NCBI GenBank assembly: GCA_965207705.1 | Contig: OZ242292.1 | Coordinates: 1,364,001-1,428,000 of the forward strand | Reading direction: 5' to 3' | Length of the DNA: 64,000 nucleotides | Origin: JAAOII01 sp965207705 | Lineage (GTDB): Bacteria > Pseudomonadota > Gammaproteobacteria > CBDBNL01 > JAAOII01 | In this document: one piece after another, positions 9,964 through 18,361 of the stretch | Position numbering within the stretch: position 1 is the first letter of the stretch | How the letters are laid out: each line of letters opens with the position of its first letter | The notes under the pieces: generated by a model | Databases searched by the model: none | Told to the model about the DNA's origin: nothing | Seen by the model: only the letters and a program-made list of their open reading frames with translations | Made by a program: the position numbers and the translations under genes

Positions 9964-11091
9964 ATGGCAAGAATTGATTTAAAGGATTATTTGGAAGATA
10001 TTGAGGCAGACACAAATGCCGCCATTGGTGCCAAGGGCGCGAAGAAAGGGCGGGCGGCTCTGATTAATCCAGTTAATCGTTATGAGCTGATTGAACATAC
10101 TAAAGAAGATGATGGTTGGAACTCATTGGCAGATGAACCAGAACGGGTTGCCACAACATTAATTCGCGATAGCACTAGGAAGATAATCAACTATATTAAG
10201 TCCCCAGATATACCCTTTGACCGCTCTATTAACTCTTATCGTGGCTGTGAGCATGGTTGTATTTATTGTTATGCCCGCCCCTCTCATGCATATTTAGGGT
10301 TTTCTCCTGGTCTTGACTTTGAGACCAAGATTGTTTACAAACCAGATGGCGCTCCATTACTTAAGAAGGAGCTGAGCGCTGCCAATTATAAATGTGCTCC
10401 GATTTCTTTGGGCTCAAACACAGATCCGTATCAGCAAGCAGAGCGTAAACTGAAACTAACCCGTTCTATTTTGGAGGTGATGCTGGAGGCACGACATCCA
10501 GTGGGGATTATCACTAAATCAGCATTGATTGAAAGAGATATTGATATCCTTACTAAAATGGCAAGTATGAATTTGGCGCATGTGTTTTTTTCCATAACTA
10601 CATTGAAGCCGTCAATTGCACAAAAAATGGAACCGCGCGCCTCGGCGCCAGCGCGACGATTGCAAGCGCTTAAAACTCTTACTGATGCGGGCATTCCATG
10701 CGGAGTGATGGTGGCGCCAGTAATCCCATTTATCAATGATAGTGAGTTTGAAAGTATTTTAGATGCATCTCACAGCAATGGGGCGTTGAATGCTGGCTAT
10801 GTTTTTCTGCGCCTTCCTTATGAATTAAAAGAGATATTTGCTACTTGGTTGAATCATCATTATCCATTGCAGGCGAAAAGAGTGCTGGGACGAATTATGG
10901 ATAGTCGTGATGGCAAACTTTATGAGAGTAAGTTCGGGACAAGAATGCGTGGCAGTGGAGTGTTTGCAGATTTAATTAAAGCCCGCTTCAACAGCAAGAA
11001 AAAGCAGCTGAGTTTTGCGGGGATGGAACGTTTAAGAACTGATTTGTTCCGTCCCCCCGTAGCAGAGAGTGAGCAGTTTAATTTGTTTTAG
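9964..11091 (+). CDS. PA0069-family radical SAM protein (SplB-like)
   Basis: Radical S-adenosylmethionine protein of unknown substrate, resembling spore photoproduct lyase-like and PA0069-type proteins. The [4Fe-4S] motif CEHGCIYC (CX3CX2C) occurs about residue 85, preceded by IPFDRSINSYRG and followed by ARPSHAYLGFSPGLDFETK, the typical block of this family. SLGSNTDPYQQAE and IITKSALIERDIDIL are further family segments. I place the start at the ATG at 9964 (MARIDLKDY) because a candidate promoter overlaps the alternative ATG at 9928; that longer start would add 12 residues. The protein ends in a Phe/Leu-rich tail. No neighbour clarifies its substrate. Confidence 0.85.
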   Translation: MARIDLKDYLEDIEADTNAAIGAKGAKKGRAALINPVNRYELIEHTKEDDGWNSLADEPERVATTLIRDSTRKIINYIKSPDIPFDRSINSYRGCEHGCIYCYARPSHAYLGFSPGLDFETKIVYKPDGAPLLKKELSAANYKCAPISLGSNTDPYQQAERKLKLTRSILEVMLEARHPVGIITKSALIERDIDILTKMASMNLAHVFFSITTLKPSIAQKMEPRASAPARRLQALKTLTDAGIPCGVMVAPVIPFINDSEFESILDASHSNGALNAGYVFLRLPYELKEIFATWLNHHYPLQAKRVLGRIMDSRDGKLYESKFGTRMRGSGVFADLIKARFNSKKKQLSFAGMERLRTDLFRPPVAESEQFNLF

Positions 11092-11154
11092 ACAATAAAC
11101 TATCATCCATAAATATGGTGTTTGAATTAACGACACTATGCTCGCATCTTACTA

Positions 11155-12132
11155 ATGTATAATGCATATATGAAAGTAACATTGCCTACTAACTTGAATA
11201 ATTTGGACTTATTATCTGATTTGGAGATTATTCCTATCCAATATACGCCTAATTGGGTGATAAAGAATGGCTATGAAATAGGGCTTGATCAGTACTATAC
11301 AAAACCTGAAGCGGCAAGTTATTGCTATAAAACTTTAATTGACTGCCTTAAGCAAAGAAAAATAAAGCATACAAACTCCACATTTATAGAACCCAGTGCA
11401 GGTTGTGGTAACTTTTATAAACTACTTCCTACAAAAAGGAGATTAGGATTTGATCTTGAACCCATGCACCCCGAAATACAAAAAATGAATTTTTTTAGTT
11501 TTACTCCTAATGATAATACAAATTATGTTGCTATAGGGAACCCTCCATTTGGAGCGCGCTCTTGGATGGCTTTGGCATTTATGAACTATTGCTCTACATT
11601 TTGTGAAGCAGTTGGTTTCATACTTCCTATGTATTTTGCTAGCATAGGCAAAGGGAGTGCTATGCGTAGGGTTAAAGGAATGCGTTTAGTCCATAGTGAG
11701 GAGATGCCGAAAAACATTTTTACTAAAGAAAATAATAAGGAGGTAGATATTAATACTGTTTTTCAGGTGTGGGTCAAGGATAAAAGTCACAAACAGGAGT
11801 TAGATTTACGTAAAAAGTTGGAACATATACTTGAAGTTTATACAGTATGTACAAATCCAAGTAGACGTTGTGGTTTGAAAAGAATGGATGAATACGATTG
11901 TTTCTTACCGAGTACCTACTATAGCGATGTCAAAGTAGTAGATAGCTTTAATGAGGTGAAATATGGGTCAGGATATGGAATCATAGTTAAGCAACGAAAA
12001 AAAACAATACTCAATGCTTTGCACAACATTCAATGGAATGAATATTGTCTGCGTGCCACGAATCATTGTAAGCATTTAGGGATTTCAGCTATCTTTAGCG
12101 CACTTATTGACCATAATGCAATTAAACTGTAA
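11155..12132 (+). CDS. Type II adenine-specific DNA methyltransferase (RM system 1, M subunit)
   Basis: Gamma-class N6-adenine methyltransferase judged from motif order: the SAM-binding motif I FIEPSAGCGNF at about residues 78-88, acidic GFDLEP around 101, then catalytic motif IV NPPFG at about 129-133. The N-terminal QYYTKPEAA is a common lead-in for this group. The C-terminal 150 residues, probably the target-recognition part, are not recognisable to me. It is followed after 9 nt by a small PD-(D/E)XK nuclease, so the two form a restriction-modification pair. The sequence is visibly more AT-rich than the flanking genes, in keeping with acquisition. Start may be ATG 11155 or ATG 11170. Recognition sequence unknown. 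Confidence 0.85.
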   Translation: MYNAYMKVTLPTNLNNLDLLSDLEIIPIQYTPNWVIKNGYEIGLDQYYTKPEAASYCYKTLIDCLKQRKIKHTNSTFIEPSAGCGNFYKLLPTKRRLGFDLEPMHPEIQKMNFFSFTPNDNTNYVAIGNPPFGARSWMALAFMNYCSTFCEAVGFILPMYFASIGKGSAMRRVKGMRLVHSEEMPKNIFTKENNKEVDINTVFQVWVKDKSHKQELDLRKKLEHILEVYTVCTNPSRRCGLKRMDEYDCFLPSTYYSDVKVVDSFNEVKYGSGYGIIVKQRKKTILNALHNIQWNEYCLRATNHCKHLGISAIFSALIDHNAIKL

Positions 12133-12141
12133 AAATCCACT

Positions 12142-12648
12142 ATGAGGAAGAATAGTATATATAAGAAGTTTTTGCAAATGTTAAATCAATTTGAGCAACA
12201 AATATTAGCAGAGAGTCACTGGGGAGGGGAAAGATTTGAGAAAGTTAAGGGGGTTATGTCAAACACTCACATAGGAGAGCTAGGGGAAAATTTTGTTGAA
12301 GAATTGCTGAAAGAATCTAAGAAATTTAATGTGGTTGAGAGACCCCCGAGTAAAAGAGGTGAGTATGATATCATGGTTGATGGAATTAAATTTGAAATTA
12401 AAACGGCGACAATGGATATTAGCATGGCTTTTCAATTTAATGGCATTCGTTATGATACAAAATATGATTATTTACTACTATTTGGCATATCACCAACAGA
12501 TCTATACTATAAAATTGTTAAGAATGTTAGAGATATAAAAATGGTTTCTATGGCGAAGAATTCAAACGCTTCATTTAAGCATACTGTAAAACCTAGCGAC
12601 TTGAATAATATTGAGAAACTAATTGGAGATATCACTAACTTAATTTAA
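12142..12648 (+). CDS. Type II restriction endonuclease, PD-(D/E)XK fold (RM system 1, R subunit)
   Basis: A 168-residue protein predicted to cleave DNA unmethylated by the preceding gene product. Seen directly: a helical GELGENFVEELL segment (residues 45-56) that can supply the first acidic ligand, then YDIMVDGIKFEIKTA, which fits the catalytic D-X(n)-E-X-K pattern with Asp76, Glu85 and Lys87. Length is typical of minimal homodimeric type II enzymes. I do not recognise a named prototype. It is transcriptionally coupled to the methyltransferase and ends just before xthA. The assignment rests on the motif plus position next to an M gene; without that context it could be any small nuclease. Confidence 0.75.
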   Translation: MRKNSIYKKFLQMLNQFEQQILAESHWGGERFEKVKGVMSNTHIGELGENFVEELLKESKKFNVVERPPSKRGEYDIMVDGIKFEIKTATMDISMAFQFNGIRYDTKYDYLLLFGISPTDLYYKIVKNVRDIKMVSMAKNSNASFKHTVKPSDLNNIEKLIGDITNLI

Positions 12649-12652
12649 CGTG

Positions 12653-13480
12653 ATGAAAATAGTAACTTTTAATGTAAATAGTATCCGCAAGAGATTAGAA
12701 AGCGGACAAATTCAAAAACTAATTGATAAACATCAGCCGGATATCATAGGATTGCAAGAAACTAAGGTAACCGATGCCGACTTCCCTGAACAAGATATTC
12801 GCTCTTTGGGATATGATGTTTCTTATATAGGTGAACCAACTCACTATGGAGTGGCAATAATGGCGCGCCATGATATGTTTGATTTACAAAAGGGCTTTCC
12901 CAATGAGAAACAGGATACACAAAGCCGTTTCATAGAAGCGCGCTTTCAGCTGAAAGATGGTTCGGATTTATTTGTGCTAAATGGTTACTTTCCACAGGGA
13001 GAGAGTCGCGATCATCCGCGCAAGTTTCCTTATAAGGAGAGGTTCTATAAGCGTCTTATGAAGCATCTGCAAGAGAGGCATTCGCCTGAATCTTCTGTAG
13101 TTGTCATAGGCGATATGAATATAGCACCCGAGGATGTGGATATAGGCATAGGTGAGGATAATAAACAAAGATGGCTTAAGACGGGTAAGTGCGCTTTTTT
13201 ACCGGAAGAAAGAGAGATGATGCGCAATTTAATGAGTTGGGGGTTGGCGGATACTTTCCGTCTACGCCAAGCGGATAATACCGATACCTTTAGTTGGTTT
13301 GATTATCGTAGTCGCGGTTTTGATAGAGAGCCGAAACGGGGTTTGCGCATTGATTTAATTTTGGCAAGTAAGTCGTTGCAAGAAAAGTGTGTGGATGTTG
13401 GAGTTGATTATGAAATTAGAGGAATGCAGACGCCTTCCGACCATGCTCCTGCCTGGGCACTTTTTGATATTGAGACATAA
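12653..13480 (+). CDS. xthA: Exodeoxyribonuclease III
   Basis: AP endonuclease and 3'-5' exonuclease of base-excision repair; Mg-dependent, cytoplasmic. Endonuclease/exonuclease/phosphatase fold with all landmarks: IVTFNVNSIRKR at the N-terminus, LQETK (metal-binding Glu) near residue 35, GVAIMAR, GDMNIAPEDVDI near residue 152, and C-terminal LRIDLILAS and PSDHAPAWALF (catalytic Asp-His). About 275 residues, as expected. GTG at 12650 directly precedes ATG at 12653; I choose the ATG. Its start lies within 5 nt of the restriction gene stop, so it may be read from the same transcript. Confidence 0.95.
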   Translation: MKIVTFNVNSIRKRLESGQIQKLIDKHQPDIIGLQETKVTDADFPEQDIRSLGYDVSYIGEPTHYGVAIMARHDMFDLQKGFPNEKQDTQSRFIEARFQLKDGSDLFVLNGYFPQGESRDHPRKFPYKERFYKRLMKHLQERHSPESSVVVIGDMNIAPEDVDIGIGEDNKQRWLKTGKCAFLPEEREMMRNLMSWGLADTFRLRQADNTDTFSWFDYRSRGFDREPKRGLRIDLILASKSLQEKCVDVGVDYEIRGMQTPSDHAPAWALFDIET

Positions 13481-13537
13481 TCTTCCAGCGCTGCTGCTAT
13501 GGATATGCATATACATAAGCAGGCAAATAACTAAGCA

Positions 13538-14515
13538 ATGAAAGAAAGGAAGATAGCTTTAATGGTAACTTGCTTGGCGGATTTGTTTCGTCCCTCAGTT
13601 GCTAAAAGCTGTATGCAATTATTAAATGAGTATGCGGCGCATGAACCATCAACAAGCATAGTTCTTGCCAAGCAGCAGGTATGCTGCGGTCAGCCAGGTT
13701 ATACCAATGGCTATATTAATGAGGCGCGCAAAATGGCAATCCAGAATATTGAGTCCTTAAAAGAATACGATAAAGTTATAGTGCCAAGCGCTTCTTGCGC
13801 GGGTATGATAAAACATCATTATGTTTCTTTGTGTCAAAGTTCATCTAATAGTTCATCCCCAAATTCATCTACATCTTCATCCCCATCTTCATCTCCTGAC
13901 GAGCAGCAAAATGCCGCGCGTAAACTTGCCGCAAAGACGTACGAGTTAACCGATTTTTTGCTTCAGGAGGGGATGAGTTCACAGAAGTCATCAGCATCTC
14001 AACCCCGTCCGTATTCTCCTAACCCAGCTGATGGATTGCCTAGTCCGCAGGTTGTCTATCATGATAATTGCGCTGCTTTGCGTGAAATGAAAATTAGTGA
14101 ATCACCTCGCGCAGTACTTAAGAAGTATTGCAATATTACAGTCAATGACCTAACAAACAAAGAGGTATGTTGTGGGTTTGGTGGAACTTTTTGCATGAAG
14201 TACCCACATCTGGCAAAGCGGATGGCGGACGATAAAATTAATGACGCTGTTGCTGTGCAATCTCCAAAATTAACTGAGGAGACGAGTCCAAATAATAGCT
14301 CAAAAAATGATTCATTAGATAATGCAAAATCTGCTTCCCCATTTATTGTTACTTCAACCGACTTGGGCTGCCTGTTGCATCTGGCGCGCCATTCACGCAA
14401 ACGACAGCAACAGATTTATTTTTATCATATCAGTGAGTTGTTAACTGGCGCCTGGCGTACTCTCGCTCCACTTGGCAGGGTACTTAAACCCCGATGGTCT
14501 TATGCAAATAAATAG
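13538..14515 (+). CDS. lutA: Lactate utilisation protein A (Cys-rich (Fe-S)-binding)
   Basis: Subunit of the LutABC complex for oxidation of L-lactate to pyruvate. The two cysteine-rich CCG-type domains are present: VCCGQPGYTNGY with SASCAGMIKHHY, then YHDNCAALREM, VCCGFGGTFCMKYP and STDLGCLLH. At 325 residues it is about 80 longer than usual LutA. Three low-complexity insertions account for this: a Ser/Pro run at about residues 105-125, a Ser/Pro stretch around 148-165, and an Asn/Ser stretch around 245-268. All lie between conserved blocks, so surface loops are likely enlarged rather than the core damaged. First gene of lutA-lutB-lutC. Confidence 0.9.
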   Translation: MKERKIALMVTCLADLFRPSVAKSCMQLLNEYAAHEPSTSIVLAKQQVCCGQPGYTNGYINEARKMAIQNIESLKEYDKVIVPSASCAGMIKHHYVSLCQSSSNSSSPNSSTSSSPSSSPDEQQNAARKLAAKTYELTDFLLQEGMSSQKSSASQPRPYSPNPADGLPSPQVVYHDNCAALREMKISESPRAVLKKYCNITVNDLTNKEVCCGFGGTFCMKYPHLAKRMADDKINDAVAVQSPKLTEETSPNNSSKNDSLDNAKSASPFIVTSTDLGCLLHLARHSRKRQQQIYFYHISELLTGAWRTLAPLGRVLKPRWSYANK

Positions 14516-15866
14516 TGAGAATTTTATAGCGAGTTCGCGGGATGCCTTGCATGATTCCAACTTGCAAACTGCCTTTGCGCGCGCCAGTAGTGGATTTATT
14601 GGTAAGAGAATTAAAGGAATTAATTCTATCAGCAACTTTGATGAATTAAAGGAACAAGGGGCGGATATTAAACAGCATACGTTGGATAATCTTGGCTATT
14701 ATCTGCAACAGTTTGAAGAGAAAGCCATATCATCGGGTGCTCAAGTTCATTGGGCTGAAGATGGAGAGCAACTTAATCAAATAGTTTTGGATATAAGCCA
14801 ACGTCATAATGCTAAATTAATAACCAAGGGTAAAAGCATGGTCAGCGAGGAGACCAACCTGGCGACAGAACTTGAAGCAGCAGGCATACGCGCTGTGGAA
14901 ACTGACCTGGGAGAATATATTATTCAACTTGCCAATGAAAAACCATCTCATATAGTTGCTCCCGCAGTTCATAAAACCCGCGCTGAAATCACCGCTCTTT
15001 TCAAGAAGCATCATAAGCTGGGTGAGCGTGACATAAGCACACCGCCCCAATTAGTGGCAGAGGCGCGCCTTATGTTACGACGCAAATATGCGGAAGCAGA
15101 TATTGGCATAACTGGGGCTAATTTTTTGATTGCCGAAAGCGGTGGGATGATGTTGCTTACCAACGAAGGTAATGGCGACCTCACTTCGGGGCTTCCTAAG
15201 GTGCATATAGTTACCGTTGGTATTGAGAAGGTTGTGCCCACAATAAATGATGCTTTTTTGATGATGCGTTTGTTAACCAATAGCGCCACAGGACAAAGGG
15301 TAACTTGTTATGTAAGTTTGTTGGGTGGGGCACGGGCGTCAATGAAAGATAATATACATGGTAAAATTGATACCTCACTTAATGATGCCCGCATTAATGA
15401 TGCCCCCCTGGAACGCCATTATATTTTATTGGATAATGGGCGGAGTAAAATATATAACAGCAAGTATCGCGAAATACTTAAGTGTATTAGATGCGGAGCT
15501 TGTTTGAATCATTGTCCAGTTTATACTGCAATAGGCGGCACTGCTTATGGTTCGGTTTATCCTGGTCCTCTTGGTTCGGTGTTGACTCCTTTGTTGGCTG
15601 ATGCCCATCAAGCGCGCCATCTTCCCAATGCTTCAAGCTTATGCGGTAGGTGCGTGGAGGTATGCCCAGTTAAAATACCATTAACTGATATGCTGCGTAA
15701 TTTACGCGAAGATCAGAATGAGGGAGGCAAAGCTTTTAATTGGTGGAAGCACTTAGTGAAGATATACATGGAGTTGGCAATGCATCCCAGATTGTATTAT
15801 GTTTCTATGTTCGTAGTTAAGAAGTTTTTGAGGATAGCACTATTAGTAGCCGCGCCAAAATCCTGA
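14502..15866 (+). CDS. lutB: Lactate utilisation iron-sulfur protein B
   Basis: Iron-sulfur subunit of the LutABC L-lactate oxidation complex. An N-terminal LUD domain (VHWAEDGEQLNQIV, AKLITKGKSMVSEE, GITGANFLIAESGGMML) is followed by a ferredoxin-like domain with CIRCGACLNHCPVY near residue 327 and CGRCVEVCPVKIPL near residue 381, each fit for a [4Fe-4S] cluster. I take ATG 14502 as start, overlapping the lutA stop; a TTG at 14472 would add 10 residues. The overlap implies translational coupling. Family assignment is firm. Confidence 0.93.
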   Translation: MQINSENFIASSRDALHDSNLQTAFARASSGFIGKRIKGINSISNFDELKEQGADIKQHTLDNLGYYLQQFEEKAISSGAQVHWAEDGEQLNQIVLDISQRHNAKLITKGKSMVSEETNLATELEAAGIRAVETDLGEYIIQLANEKPSHIVAPAVHKTRAEITALFKKHHKLGERDISTPPQLVAEARLMLRRKYAEADIGITGANFLIAESGGMMLLTNEGNGDLTSGLPKVHIVTVGIEKVVPTINDAFLMMRLLTNSATGQRVTCYVSLLGGARASMKDNIHGKIDTSLNDARINDAPLERHYILLDNGRSKIYNSKYREILKCIRCGACLNHCPVYTAIGGTAYGSVYPGPLGSVLTPLLADAHQARHLPNASSLCGRCVEVCPVKIPLTDMLRNLREDQNEGGKAFNWWKHLVKIYMELAMHPRLYYVSMFVVKKFLRIALLVAAPKS

Positions 15867-16471
15867 GTCAGCTTAACAGCAATAAACCTCATGCCAGTAA
15901 CAATGGTAGGAGTAAACCCCTGTATACTCATTTCAATGCGGATGTAGATAACCCCCTAAGTGTTTTTAGCCAAGCTGTAGAAACAACGGGAGCAAAGATT
16001 ATTGTGGTTAATCAGGCAAAAGATGCATTAAAACAATTGCAAGAGATATGGCGAGTTAAGGATGTTTATCTGCCCCAAGATGAGATGCTGCGCTCTTTGC
16101 CCTGGCAGCATCATGGTTATGATGAGCAAGATTATGTAATTAGCGAGGTTATCCAACAAGCGGCAGTGAGGGCACAGGCGGGTATCGCCGAAAGCGGTTC
16201 TGTTGCAGTTGCTTGTAGTTCTTTATCACCAACTGGATTGAATTTCCTTCCTCATAGTCATTGTGTTTTTTTACAACAAGATGATATATTCTTTTATTTT
16301 GAGGACTTGCGTAATTCTAACGCAGGAGAGATGTTTAATAATGCTGCAGGACCTGTCAATTTTATAACTGGACCTTCACGGACTGCGGATATTGAGCAGA
16401 CCTTGCAGATAGGCGCTCATGGACCAGCTGAATTGATTATTGTCGTGTATAATACAACTATTAATTATTAA
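15842..16471 (+). CDS. lutC: Lactate utilisation protein C (LUD domain), probable ATT start
   Basis: Third subunit of LutABC. C-terminal LUD motifs are clear: AGIAESGSVAVACSSL, then GPSRTADIEQTLQIGAHGP. The first ATG/GTG/TTG in frame is GTG 16004, which would drop the conserved N-terminal third. Upstream in the same frame the coding continues as SSRAKILSQLNSN and VFSQAVETTGAKIIVV, as expected for LutC, back to a stop at 15818. The best start is ATT at 15842, with GAGG (15829-15832) placed 9 nt before it inside lutB; this gives 209 residues, near the family norm. ATT starts are rare but known (infC). An alternative is CTG 15863. The 3' end runs into an ATTAATT tandem repeat. Confidence 0.8.
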   Translation: MSSRAKILSQLNSNKPHASNNGRSKPLYTHFNADVDNPLSVFSQAVETTGAKIIVVNQAKDALKQLQEIWRVKDVYLPQDEMLRSLPWQHHGYDEQDYVISEVIQQAAVRAQAGIAESGSVAVACSSLSPTGLNFLPHSHCVFLQQDDIFFYFEDLRNSNAGEMFNNAAGPVNFITGPSRTADIEQTLQIGAHGPAELIIVVYNTTINY

Positions 16472-16500
16472 TTATTAATTATTAATTATTAATTATTAAT
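16460..16500. repeat. 7-nt tandem repeat at the lutC stop codon
   Basis: Nearly six copies of ATTAATT. The array begins inside the last codons of lutC (stop at 16469-16471) and fills half of the gap before the next gene. The 7-nt unit puts a stop in several frames, so changes in copy number would not greatly change the LutC tail. Confidence 0.85.
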
Positions 16501-16547
16501 GATTAGGTTACAGGAATATTCGCATTAATTTGCATTAATTTATAGTT

Positions 16548-17138
16548 ATGATTAAACCACCTTTTTCTAAAAAGAATGGCGGAGGCAAATATCAAGAAAA
16601 ACAATATAGTGATGGCAATGATGACCATCGTAAAACTAGTAGCAGTGATTGGAGAGATTTAATTCTCGGCAAGAAACAATTTACCCCTGAAGGCGTAAGG
16701 GAAGTAACTGAGCGACCTACCGAGGAAGGAACTGAGCAAGATAATATCAGCAGGGGAGGGTATTTGCGTAATCGTAATCGCAAAAATGTGGTGAGTAAAC
16801 AAGCCCTTAACCATGTAGGTGTTAAAAAAGAAATGGCACGAAAAAACTATTCAGGATACCTCCGTTCCTCAGATAGACAAACACGTCATAATCTGGAAGC
16901 CAGAGAATACGAATTAAAGCTCAACGAATTAGAAAGAAAGCGGACGGAAGAATTAATCAAAGGATTTAATGTGAAACTTGGCTCTCATACAGATAAGTAT
17001 AATAATAGTGGTATTGATAAAATGCATAATAGTATGCTTGTTGTTGACGGCAAGGCAAAAGAACAGAAAAAGAAAGTTAAGGGTAAAGTATCAAATCGCT
17101 TTCTTAGGTTTAGTGAACGAGATTATGATAACACATAA
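16548..17138 (+). CDS. Hypothetical highly charged protein
   Basis: I do not recognise this 196-residue protein. It is rich in Lys, Arg, Glu, Asp and Asn, has no signal peptide or membrane segment, and is predicted to be cytoplasmic. The first 100 residues look disordered; residues 105-142 (EAREYELKLNELERKRTEEL region) could form an amphipathic or coiled-coil helix. Composition suggests a nucleic-acid- or protein-binding role, but nothing specific can be claimed. It lies 15 nt before purM and may share its transcript. No convincing Shine-Dalgarno precedes the ATG. Confidence 0.6.
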   Translation: MIKPPFSKKNGGGKYQEKQYSDGNDDHRKTSSSDWRDLILGKKQFTPEGVREVTERPTEEGTEQDNISRGGYLRNRNRKNVVSKQALNHVGVKKEMARKNYSGYLRSSDRQTRHNLEAREYELKLNELERKRTEELIKGFNVKLGSHTDKYNNSGIDKMHNSMLVVDGKAKEQKKKVKGKVSNRFLRFSERDYDNT

Positions 17139-17153
17139 GATAATAAAGACGAT

Positions 17154-18296
17154 ATGACCAGAGAGGGCAAACCATCAACAGCACCGAGAACTTCCACAAC
17201 TTATAAGGACTCCGGTGTCAACATAGACAAAGCGGAATCTTTAGTGCAGAAAATTGCCTCCATGGAAGGACCCAGGGTATCAGCCAGAGAATTAGCCCAA
17301 GAATCAGACCGTTCAATAGATTCTCTGCCAATGACGCTTCAAAATATAGGAGGATTCTCAGCACTTTACGAAATCCCAAAAGGTTATGATAATCCAGTTA
17401 TTGCCACCGCAACAGATGGAGTTGGGACAAAGCTTGCCTTAGCAGAGGAGGGAAATGAAAGCGACTATCATTGTTTGGGTATAGACCTGGTTGCTATGTG
17501 CGTTAATGATATTATTTGCTGTGGGGCAGATCCTCAATTATTTTTGGACTATTACGCCACGGGTGTTTTGGATGAAGAACAGGTGTTAGCGGTTATTAAA
17601 GGTATATATGATGGATGCGAACAATCTGGCGCGCGATTGGTGGGGGGGGAGACAGCTGAGATGCCAGGGCTATATCCTAAGGGTAGTTTTGATATAGCTG
17701 GCTTTGCAGTGGGGCTGGTTGAAAAAGACGAAATTATAAATCCCCATGCTAACAGAGTTGATGAAGACCAAAACATAGTTGGTATCACTTCCTCTGGAGT
17801 ACACTCAAATGGCTTTTCTTTGATTAGGCAGTTAATCAAAGAAGAAAAAATAGACCTGACTCAGCAACTTAAAGGTAAAGCCCAGGATAAATCAGTTAAA
17901 GAGGCGTTGATGACACCAACTAAAATTTATGTTAATGCTATCAGGCATATTAAAAATAAAATCAGTATTCATGGTTTAGCACATATTACTGGTGGTGGGA
18001 TGACTGAGAATCTGCCGCGTGCAGTGCCAAATGGCTGGACAGCGCAAATAAATATTGCAGATGCGTATGATAAAAAGAATGCCCCTGAGGTATTTGATAT
18101 AGTGCAACAAGCAAGCAATCTAAGTGATGAAGAAATGCTTAAAACATTTAATTGTGGCATAGGCATGGCAATTATCCACCCTGCATCACAAACAGATGAG
18201 CTAATAGAATTACTAAAAGAATCAGGCAATCAAGCGCGACTTATTGGCAGCTTAGTCCGCATATCAAACAACAACCAAGAAGTTATTTACATCTGA
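17154..18296 (+). CDS. purM: Phosphoribosylformylglycinamidine cyclo-ligase PurM
   Basis: AIR synthetase, converting FGAM to AIR with ATP, one step before PurK and PurE. Hallmarks: YKDSGVNIDKAESLV near the N-terminus, ATDGVGTKLALA, DLVAMCVNDIICCGADPQLFLDYYATG, GGETAEMPG, GITSSGVHSNGFSLIR and HITGGGMTENLPRAVP. The 380-residue length includes a 15-20 residue N-terminal extension and about 25 extra residues of Ser/Arg/Glu-containing sequence around positions 35-60 relative to the E. coli enzyme. Unlike the common purMN operon, purN lies 1.8 kb away on the other strand. Confidence 0.96.
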   Translation: MTREGKPSTAPRTSTTYKDSGVNIDKAESLVQKIASMEGPRVSARELAQESDRSIDSLPMTLQNIGGFSALYEIPKGYDNPVIATATDGVGTKLALAEEGNESDYHCLGIDLVAMCVNDIICCGADPQLFLDYYATGVLDEEQVLAVIKGIYDGCEQSGARLVGGETAEMPGLYPKGSFDIAGFAVGLVEKDEIINPHANRVDEDQNIVGITSSGVHSNGFSLIRQLIKEEKIDLTQQLKGKAQDKSVKEALMTPTKIYVNAIRHIKNKISIHGLAHITGGGMTENLPRAVPNGWTAQINIADAYDKKNAPEVFDIVQQASNLSDEEMLKTFNCGIGMAIIHPASQTDELIELLKESGNQARLIGSLVRISNNNQEVIYI

Positions 18297-18361
18297 TATA
18301 AAAGATAAGCATTATTAAAGGGCTTGTTGTAAAACAACTCTAGCAAGTCAGTTTTATTGTT

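Noticed and set aside
13045..13227. Minus-strand ORFs inside xthA
   Set aside because: Antisense shadows of a clearly coding gene; no homology pattern.
18297..18361. Possible bidirectional terminator between purM and the broken methyltransferase
   Set aside because: A GTTGT-AAA-ACAAC stem exists but is short and not followed directly by a T-run; support too weak.
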